This document shows, piece after piece, positions 8,864 through 16,531 of a stretch of DNA of 16,531 nucleotides. This DNA comes from Leptospira adleri (GTDB lineage: Bacteria; Spirochaetota; Leptospiria; Leptospirales; Leptospiraceae): contig NZ_NPDU01000090.1 in the NCBI RefSeq assembly GCF_002811985.1, positions 1-16,531 of the forward strand. Reading direction: 5' to 3'. The notes below the pieces were generated by a model. That model had not been told where the DNA came from, ran no database searches, and worked only from the letters and a program-made list of their open reading frames with translations. Every line of letters begins with the position of its first letter. Position 1 is the stretch's first letter. The position numbers and the translations under genes are program-made.

Positions 8864-8867
<4 letters not shown>
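8436..8867 (-). CDS. Putative lipoprotein
   Basis: A 143-residue protein with a hydrophobic leader [18 protein letters not shown] followed by SSGAKKP. Cys19 is the likely lipidated residue, although Glu at -1 is unusual even for a spirochaete lipobox. A charged, Thr/Ser/Glu-rich linker (residues 23-45) leads to a small folded domain containing [28 protein letters not shown] and [11 protein letters not shown]. This pattern of a strand, an Ala/Arg-rich helix and more strands is reminiscent of LPP20-like or FlgT N-terminal domains, but only loosely. The ATG overlaps the stop of the upstream lipoprotein gene (ATGA) and has GGAGG about 7 nt before it inside that gene. A motif hairpin lies just downstream. 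The function is unknown. Confidence 0.75.
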
Positions 8868-9562
<695 letters not shown>

Positions 9563-9653
9563 GAGACAATCATTTCGAATTCGGGAGTAAAAGGAAGCAG
9601 GATTTTTTGGTGAACTTCTGGACACCAGGTCCCGAAGAGGAAAGACTGTAAGC

Positions 9654-11237
9654 ATGAGTTTCAAAAAACCGATCCTTAAACCTCGTTTGATTTTTGGAAT
9701 CTGTCTCTTCGTTTCCTTCGGATCTATTTTCGCGGACGGCTCCGTTTTCTCCGGACTCAAAAAGTCCTTAGAAGAAAAAACGAGAACCTTTCAGATGGAA
9801 AACGGATTGAGAGTTCTTATGATGAAGCGGGAAGATTCTCCCACGATCGCGGTCTATTCCAAATTTTTAGTGGGCTCCGCCGATGAAACTCCCGAGATCG
9901 CGGGAACGGCTCATCTCTTGGAGCACATGCTCTTTAAGGGAACGAAAAATATCGGAACCACAAACTTCGAAAAAGAAAAACCTTATCTGGATCAAATCGC
10001 GGTCTGGGGAAAACGTTTGGACGAACTTCGCATCCAAGAAGCGGAGATGAAAGCGAAGGGGGAAGAACCTTCGGCGGAATTTAAGAATCGAATCGAAACA
10101 CTACGAAAACGTTTCGCCGTTCTTCTTGAATTGCATCGTAAGTTTGTGGTCTCCAACGAAGACAATTATATTTATTCTCGAAACGGAGGTGTCGGCTTCA
10201 ACGCTTACACATCGAACGACGTTACGAACTATCAGATTCTTCTTCCCGCAAATCGATTGGAGATCTGGGCCAAACTGGAATCCGATCGGCTCAAAGATCC
10301 TATATTAAGAGAATATTATACGGAAAGGGAAGTCGTCTTGGAAGAAAGAAGAATGCGCGTGGAAAACAGAGGTATGGGAATTCTTCGCGAAAAATATATG
10401 GACGCGGCGTTCCCGGAAGATCATCCGTATCGGATGCCGGTCATCGGTTACGAAAAAAATCTCGGGTTTTTAGATCTCGAGAAAACTCAAAACTTTTTTA
10501 AGAATTACTACGATCCTCAGAGAATGGTGATTGCGGTCGTAGGATCTTTGGACTTCGAAAAGACGGAGACGATTCTCAGGACTTATTTCGGAGATTTGAA
10601 AAAGGGAAAACCGGTTCCTCCGAAAAAAATTCCGGACGCAGGATTTGCGGGGCCTAAGTTCGTTTCGGTGACTCATCCGAGTAATCCTTCGAAAATTATC
10701 GGATTCAATAAACCGACATTCCCTCATCCGGACGACGCGGTCTTCGGAATCATCGACACTCTTCTCGCGGAAGGAGAATCGGGACGCCTTTTTAAAAGGT
10801 TGGTCTTAGAGGAACAGATTGCTCAGGGAGTTTCCTGTTGGAACGGGGATCCGGGGGATCGGCTTTCCAACCTATTTTCGATCTATATCACGAACAACCA
10901 AAACGCGGATCAGAGAAAGGTGGAGAATGTGGTCCAAGAAGAATTGGATCGTCTAAAAACCGAACCTATCACGGAGGAGGAACTCTTCCGAATCAAAAAT
11001 CAAATCCTCGGAAGTTATCTGAGAGGTCTGGACGACAATGGAAAACTCGCGGACGTTCTTTCCCTCTTTCAGCTCCTCTACGGCGATTGGAAGGAACTCC
11101 TGAGAGGATACGAAGAGTTGGACGCAGTCACTCCCGAAGACGTGCAGAGGGTGGCGCGCAAATATTTCGTTCTCGAAAACAGAACGATCGCCGACCTCAA
11201 TCCTCCGGTCAAAGAAACAAAAATTTCGGGAAAATAG
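9654..11237 (+). CDS. M16 family zinc metallopeptidase, catalytic type, exported
   Basis: M16 (pitrilysin/insulinase) peptidases cut peptides or protein segments in a closed chamber, often as a pair of an active and an inactive subunit. This 527-residue product has an N-terminal signal peptide (basic residues, then [16 protein letters not shown], likely cleaved before DG), so it should be periplasmic. The inverted zinc motif HLLEH is at residues 87-91, with Glu90 as the catalytic residue, and the third ligand comes from [10 protein letters not shown] (224-233). [16 protein letters not shown] follows the family pattern. Between KGT (97) and this segment lies a charged helical insertion of about 60 residues, probably a coiled coil. 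The C-terminal M16 domain is present. GAAGAGGAAAG precedes the ATG. The gene heads an operon with the inactive-type partner 21 bp downstream. Confidence 0.93.
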   Translation: MSFKKPILKPRLIFGICLFVSFGSIFADGSVFSGLKKSLEEKTRTFQMENGLRVLMMKREDSPTIAVYSKFLVGSADETPEIAGTAHLLEHMLFKGTKNIGTTNFEKEKPYLDQIAVWGKRLDELRIQEAEMKAKGEEPSAEFKNRIETLRKRFAVLLELHRKFVVSNEDNYIYSRNGGVGFNAYTSNDVTNYQILLPANRLEIWAKLESDRLKDPILREYYTEREVVLEERRMRVENRGMGILREKYMDAAFPEDHPYRMPVIGYEKNLGFLDLEKTQNFFKNYYDPQRMVIAVVGSLDFEKTETILRTYFGDLKKGKPVPPKKIPDAGFAGPKFVSVTHPSNPSKIIGFNKPTFPHPDDAVFGIIDTLLAEGESGRLFKRLVLEEQIAQGVSCWNGDPGDRLSNLFSIYITNNQNADQRKVENVVQEELDRLKTEPITEEELFRIKNQILGSYLRGLDDNGKLADVLSLFQLLYGDWKELLRGYEELDAVTPEDVQRVARKYFVLENRTIADLNPPVKETKISGK

Positions 11238-11258
11238 GACTCTAACCAAAACAAATTC

Positions 11259-12694
<1,436 letters not shown>

Positions 12695-12695
<1 letters not shown>

Positions 12696-13522
12696 TGTAT
12701 TGCAAGTTTCAGCATAAACAATATCAGTTTGAGGGGATTTCGGAAGGCGGGATTCGAACGTCGATCTATCTTCCTTCCTTGAGTCTGATGTTCGATATTG
12801 GCGCGCAAAATCCGAATCGAATCCACCTCGACAATCTTCTGTTGACTCATTCTCATTTGGATCATTCTGCGGGACTTCCGTATTACATTTCTCAAAGATC
12901 GCTGCGTAAACTCAAACCCCCTAAAATTTTTGTTCCGCCCGCTTTGGAGGAACCGCTGAGAAAGATCCTAGATCTGTATTCCCAGATCGAAGACTTCCCG
13001 TACAATTACGATCTGAGAGCGGTGGCTCCGGGCGAAAAAGTGAATCTGGATCCGACTCATTTTTTTTCCCCTCATAAAACGTTTCATCGTGTTCCTTCCC
13101 AAGGTTATACGATCTACGAGAAAAGAAAAAAACTAAAAAAAGAATTTCAATCTCTTCCGCAACACGAGTTGAACAAGGTTCTGAAGGAGAATCGTGAAGT
13201 TTCGGAAATGAGTTCCATTCCTGTGATCAGTTTCTCCGGCGATACGAAGATTGAATACGTATTGGAAAGCGAGGACGTAGCTAATTCAAGTATTCTATTT
13301 ATTGAATGTACTTATATCGATCAGGAACGAAACGTGGAACGCGCGCGAGAATGGGGACATATCCATCTGGACGAAATTCTTGAAAATCTTTCTTCCTTTA
13401 AAAACGAAAAAATAGTCCTAATTCATTTTTCGAAACGTTATCCGACACCGTATATTAGGAAAGTGTTGGCGGATAAAATTCCGGACGATCAAAAAGACAG
13501 ATTTCATCTTTTTATCCCATGA
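12695..13522 (+). CDS. Metallo-beta-lactamase fold hydrolase, RNase Z-like
   Basis: A cytosolic binuclear-zinc hydrolase of 275 residues. Visible motifs in order are FDIGAQ (33-38), THSHLDH (51-57), a histidine in [15 protein letters not shown] (129-143), FSGDT (180-184), FIECTYID (202-209), GHIH (221-224) and IHFSKRY (243-249). The H-VPS-GY segment and the AREWGHIH arrangement match RNase Z, which removes 3' trailers from tRNA precursors, more than other members of the superfamily. It is shorter than the roughly 305-residue E. coli enzyme and no clear exosite arm is seen, so a different phosphodiesterase role remains possible. The GTG start overlaps the upstream TAG by one base and has AAGGA 7 nt before it. 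The stop overlaps the next ATG (ATGA). Confidence 0.85.
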
Positions 13523-14229
13523 GCAAAGGAAGTCCTCCGGGAAAATACGGGACCTCCGTGTTTCTGGAAGGTCTGGAAGAAAGGATCGATTCGGAACTGA
13601 TTCCCCGTCCGATTGCGATTTTATACCGGATGGAAGAGGACGCCGCCGCCCAAGGAGTTCCCGTACTGACGCCCGCTTCCGGCGCCGTCCTCAAACATTT
13701 AGTGGAAGTCGAACAGCCGGAAGAAATTTTGGAGTTGGGAACCGGTTATGGGATTTCGCTTTTTTGGATGGCGAGCGGATTAAAAAGAATTGCGAAAGTC
13801 GTTTCATTGGAAAGGGAGATCTATTATATCGCAAAGGTTCGCTCTTATCTCGAACAACATCCCTTCGGCGATTTGGAGATTCACCTCCTCAAAACACATT
13901 GCCTTCAGTATCTAAAGGAAGCAAACGAAAATAACGTAGAGGAATGGAAGGGAAAATTCGTTTTTATAGATTGTGATAAGGTCCTTTATCCGGAAATTTT
14001 TCGTATCCTAAAAAATTTACGACCGGACGTCGCTGTGTTCGATAACGTTCTTTGGCACGGAAGAATTTTCGATCCGGAAAGACAGGCTCCTTCGGATAAA
14101 GCCGTTCGGGAATTTTGGGAGGAAGTGAAAGCCTCCGAACTTTCCTATACTCTTTTTCCAGCTGGAGACGGCTTGCTCCAAATTCGTTTTCGAGAGAAGA
14201 ATGGATCGAAGTCGGGAAACAATCTCTAA
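13519..14229 (+). CDS. O-methyltransferase, TrmR/YrrM-like (methyltransferase family 3)
   Basis: A cytosolic class I SAM-dependent methyltransferase of 236 residues. The SAM-binding motif I is [18 protein letters not shown] (about residues 68-85), preceded by [16 protein letters not shown]. The Asp-rich metal and substrate segment is [15 protein letters not shown] (about 151-165), followed by [17 protein letters not shown]. This layout is that of YrrM/TrmR, which methylates 5-hydroxyuridine at the tRNA wobble position in Bacillus, and more broadly of catechol-type O-methyltransferases. The ATG overlaps the stop of the RNase Z-like gene, so both enzymes are made from one message. The tRNA role is inferred from resemblance; a small-molecule substrate is possible. 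Confidence 0.87.
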   Translation: MSKGSPPGKYGTSVFLEGLEERIDSELIPRPIAILYRMEEDAAAQGVPVLTPASGAVLKHLVEVEQPEEILELGTGYGISLFWMASGLKRIAKVVSLEREIYYIAKVRSYLEQHPFGDLEIHLLKTHCLQYLKEANENNVEEWKGKFVFIDCDKVLYPEIFRILKNLRPDVAVFDNVLWHGRIFDPERQAPSDKAVREFWEEVKASELSYTLFPAGDGLLQIRFREKNGSKSGNNL

Positions 14230-14238
14230 AAATACTAG

Positions 14239-14265
14239 TTGCGTTTTAAAACGCTGTGCTATACT
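14239..14265 (+). promoter_or_regulatory. Candidate promoter with an embedded palindrome
   Basis: TATACT at 14260-14265 is a five-of-six -10 match. TTGCGT at 14239-14244 is a possible -35, although the 15-bp spacer is short. The perfect 14-bp palindrome GCGTTTTAAAACGC (14241-14254) overlaps the -35 and fills most of the spacer, the usual place for a repressor operator. The ribosome binding site AGGAG (14273-14277) and the ATG at 14284 follow. Alternatively, the palindrome could be a weak transcription stop for the operon ending at 14229. Confidence 0.45.
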
Positions 14266-14283
14266 TCCGCGTAGGAGATTCGC

Positions 14284-15051
14284 ATGTCATTAAAAAGTTT
14301 CCAGGTTTCAATCGCCATATTCTTATTTGCTTCGGTTTCGATTTCGGCTCAGTCCGGACCGGCTAAAGAAGACGAAAAGGGGAGCGAACTCGCGAGCGCC
14401 GCGAACGATCCGAAATACCAAGGCGACTATTTGGAAGAATTTCATTATGCAAGAACTTTGGATTCAGTGAAAGAGAAGGTAAAAAACGATATTCACGCTC
14501 TTGCGACCGTGACAAAAAACTTCGGATCCAGCGTGCAGGGTTCCAATGAGGAATTAAACACAATCTGGAAACAATACAACGATGCACTGCATTATTATTA
14601 TAGAAGACAATACGTGATCGCGGGACGAAAGATGCGCGAGACGAGCGAGAGCGTCGACAAACTTTATAATAAATTTTCGGATCAATACAACAAGAGAACG
14701 GACCAACTCTTGGGAGAGTGTGCGGATACGATCGTAAGCGTGGAACAAACACAGAACGGACTTACTCCCTCGGCTTCCGCGAGAAGTCGCGAGATCTCCG
14801 CCAATCACCATAAACTTCAGATCGCCTATTATCAGATGATCCAAGCGGATAGGATGCGGAAGGATTCGAGATATAAGGATTCTCTCATTCATTTCCGTTT
14901 AGCAAAAGAATACGGAATTTCCATTCTGAGCAAACTAAAGGCGGAAGAAGAAAGTAAAAATATCCGCGAAAAATATAAAGTGGACCTGAGCGATAATCGA
15001 AATATGGTGTTCTCAGAAAACTCAGACAATAAGGATCCGCAGAAAAAATAG
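14284..15051 (+). CDS. Exported helical protein of unknown function, co-translated with the amidase
   Basis: A 255-residue protein with a signal peptide ([22 protein letters not shown], likely cleaved before QSG). The mature part is almost entirely helical and charged: [22 protein letters not shown], a repeat-like [40 protein letters not shown], and [20 protein letters not shown], ending in a Lys/Asp-rich tail. The last part ([31 protein letters not shown]) resembles a TPR-like helical hairpin. One Cys is present, in LLGECADT. The ribosome binding site AGGAG is 6 nt before the ATG. The TAG stop shares a base with the GTG of the amidase gene, so the two are produced together, and a role as an amidase regulator or scaffold can be guessed from this. 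No family is recognised. Confidence 0.8.
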   Translation: MSLKSFQVSIAIFLFASVSISAQSGPAKEDEKGSELASAANDPKYQGDYLEEFHYARTLDSVKEKVKNDIHALATVTKNFGSSVQGSNEELNTIWKQYNDALHYYYRRQYVIAGRKMRETSESVDKLYNKFSDQYNKRTDQLLGECADTIVSVEQTQNGLTPSASARSREISANHHKLQIAYYQMIQADRMRKDSRYKDSLIHFRLAKEYGISILSKLKAEEESKNIREKYKVDLSDNRNMVFSENSDNKDPQKK

Positions 15052-16454
15052 TGAGGCGACCGAAAAAACTTTCCTTCTTTGCAAATATAATTCTTATATC
15101 GATTCTTCTCTCGGGCGCGGTCGCAGAGGCCGGGCCTGAAAAAAAAGAAGAACTTGATTCCACCGTCCAATCTCCCGTTAAGACTTTTAAGGTAGTGATC
15201 GATCCCGGACACGGGGGCGTCGATCTCAAACCGAAAGAAGATCACGGAGATAAATACGATCCCATCTCGGATAAATATCTCGAACTCTATAAGTCAGGTG
15301 CGTCTTCCAGAGGAAGAAAGGAACGCGTCGTCGTATTAGAACTTGCTAAAGAACTAAAAGAGATCCTCGATCTTACAAGAACCGAGGACGGTTTTGAAAC
15401 TTTCAAATCATACATGAAGACCTTTACCAACGAGGATATTCCTTGGATTAAGATCGACTCGGTGATGACGAGAAGCGGAAACGCGGAGGAAAGAGAATAT
15501 TCCGCAAGCGAAGACCCGAACGCTCCTTATCGTCTTTTCGATTACCCGGATAAAAAAACGAAAAAGATTAAGCTGGGAAGAATTTCGTTTATCAATCAGG
15601 AAAAACCGAACCTGGTCGTTTCTCTTCATCTCAATCCTAGTTATAAAGAACATCCGGGGGGAATGGCTGCCGTTCTTTCTCCGTCTTACAGAACTTTTTA
15701 CGTTCTGAAAGGAATTTCCGAAGGTAAATACGCCGATAAAAAGTTCAACGATTCGCCTTGGAGTCATTGGATGATTTTTAAAGAAGGCTGGTCTCGTTTG
15801 GAAAACGCAGTCGCAGACGCTTGGATTTATTTTCACGGATATTGGCCGAATAAACGAGGTAAAAAAACGGATCTTTCCGCATTTGAAGGTTATCGGCAGA
15901 ATATGATTACTTGGAAATACAAGGATCTACCGGGTTGGGAAGAATTGGCAAAAGTCGGAGGCAAAGGTCCTTACGCAAAATCCCATAAGAGTTTTTCCGC
16001 AGAAGGAAAATTTTGGGAAAGAGAAAAAGCCGAACCAGAACTCTGGAGAAGAGAGGATGGGAGAGAAGGGTTCGGAGGAGACAATCATTACGCTTCTGCG
16101 GAGCTTATGAGATTTGTTCAATACGGTCTGCGTAAAAGAAGCGGGGATGAAGATTCTCCGGAGCCGGGTCCGATCAACAAACCTTATCTTTCCACGTATG
16201 CGTTACCCACCTTTATCAACGCCATCTCAGCTTATTTAGAAATCGGTTATATAGATAAGGAAAAAGACATGATCCTTATGACGAAACGAAGAAAGGACGT
16301 TGCAATTTCTCTCGCCGCCGGAATTTATTCTTTAGCTCAGGGAATAAAAATTAAACACCAAGAGTATCCCTACGTCCCGGTAGGCAAGAAGATCAACTGG
16401 TCGCGATACGAAAAATGGAAAGACGGAAACTACTTTCAAATCGTAAGCGAATAA
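15051..16454 (+). CDS. N-acetylmuramoyl-L-alanine amidase (Amidase_3) with a large insertion
   Basis: A zinc amidase that cleaves the bond between muramic acid and the stem peptide of peptidoglycan; likely periplasmic. The 467-residue product starts at GTG with a signal peptide (RRPKK, then hydrophobic residues to about AVAEA). Catalytic elements are VVIDPGHGG (48-56, zinc ligand H54), [13 protein letters not shown] (90-102, probable ligand E91), VSLHLN (190-195, ligand H193) and [13 protein letters not shown] (394-406, catalytic E397). About 200 residues separate H193 and E397, several times more than in typical family members. This insert is rich in Trp, Lys and Gly ([28 protein letters not shown]) and could control access to the site or bind wall material. 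The gene is translationally linked to the helical exported protein before it. Confidence 0.9.
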   Translation: MRRPKKLSFFANIILISILLSGAVAEAGPEKKEELDSTVQSPVKTFKVVIDPGHGGVDLKPKEDHGDKYDPISDKYLELYKSGASSRGRKERVVVLELAKELKEILDLTRTEDGFETFKSYMKTFTNEDIPWIKIDSVMTRSGNAEEREYSASEDPNAPYRLFDYPDKKTKKIKLGRISFINQEKPNLVVSLHLNPSYKEHPGGMAAVLSPSYRTFYVLKGISEGKYADKKFNDSPWSHWMIFKEGWSRLENAVADAWIYFHGYWPNKRGKKTDLSAFEGYRQNMITWKYKDLPGWEELAKVGGKGPYAKSHKSFSAEGKFWEREKAEPELWRREDGREGFGGDNHYASAELMRFVQYGLRKRSGDEDSPEPGPINKPYLSTYALPTFINAISAYLEIGYIDKEKDMILMTKRRKDVAISLAAGIYSLAQGIKIKHQEYPYVPVGKKINWSRYEKWKDGNYFQIVSE

Positions 16455-16493
16455 GAATCCTTTTCTTACATTCCACACCCTGCAAAAAGCGGA

Positions 16494-16523
16494 ACCCATC
16501 CATTCCTCCGGAATGTCTTGGGT
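16494..16523. terminator. Hairpin downstream of the amidase gene
   Basis: ACCCA (16494-16498) pairs with TGGGT (16519-16523), and inside it CATTCC (16501-16506) pairs with GGAATG (16510-16515). It lies 40 nt after the amidase stop. No T-run follows before the window ends, so it may be a terminator for a gene on the other side or a structured repeat rather than a standard terminator. Confidence 0.4.
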
Positions 16524-16531
16524 CCCACGTT

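Noticed and set aside
9563..9760. N-terminal extension of the lipoprotein at 8864-9562
   Set aside because: It overlaps the opposite-strand M16 gene and hides a good lipoprotein leader that starts at 9562.

Overview
The window looks like chromosomal DNA from a spirochaete, most probably Leptospira. This is inference, not a database match. It rests on familiar-looking proteins, relaxed spirochaete-type lipoboxes, several exported proteins of no recognised family, GTG starts overlapping upstream stops, and moderate GC content judged by eye. The species is not assigned. No tRNA, rRNA, CRISPR array, complete insertion sequence or prophage gene was seen.

Layout. 1-209: a 55-bp tandem repeat that runs off the left edge. 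210-751: non-coding, AT-rich DNA with small hairpins and four copies of a 14-nt quasi-palindrome. 752-4960: a translation block on the + strand, rplM-rpsI, a strong terminator, then alaS overlapping yajQ, and a second terminator. 4961-5418: a gap with a good promoter candidate in front of a solitary Uma2-family gene (5419-5988). 6119-6514: a small exported protein that resembles a stand-alone DsbD alpha domain. 6677-7261 and 7355-7846 (- strand): a GNAT acetyltransferase and a putative Cys-rich lipoprotein. 7903-8435: a repeat-rich stretch with an apparently broken small ORF, a GC-rich structured element and more copies of the 14-nt motif. 8436-9562 (- strand): two translationally coupled putative lipoproteins, divergent from the next operon. 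9654-14229 (+): a tightly packed operon of an active-type and an inactive-type M16 peptidase, an RNase Z-like metallo-beta-lactamase protein and a TrmR/YrrM-like O-methyltransferase. 14284-16454 (+): an exported helical protein overlapping an unusually large Amidase_3 cell-wall amidase, behind its own promoter candidate.

How the genes fit together. The left block is ribosome and tRNA-charging housekeeping. The middle is accessory material among repeats. The right block is envelope biology: two M16 proteins that probably form a periplasmic protease heterodimer, and a peptidoglycan amidase with a co-translated exported partner. The two cytosolic enzymes behind the M16 genes may both act on tRNA, which is inferred from family resemblance only.

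The strongest undescribed-looking signal is a family of 14-nt dyads of the form GTnGGA-AC/GT-TCCnAC. It is clustered in the two non-coding islands, and flanking stem bases differ between copies while staying complementary. Next is the GC-rich element at 8070-8160, in which one strand segment has two competing pairing partners. The motif also gives me an impression of being common in Leptospira intergenic DNA, so it may be known to specialists; I cannot verify this here.
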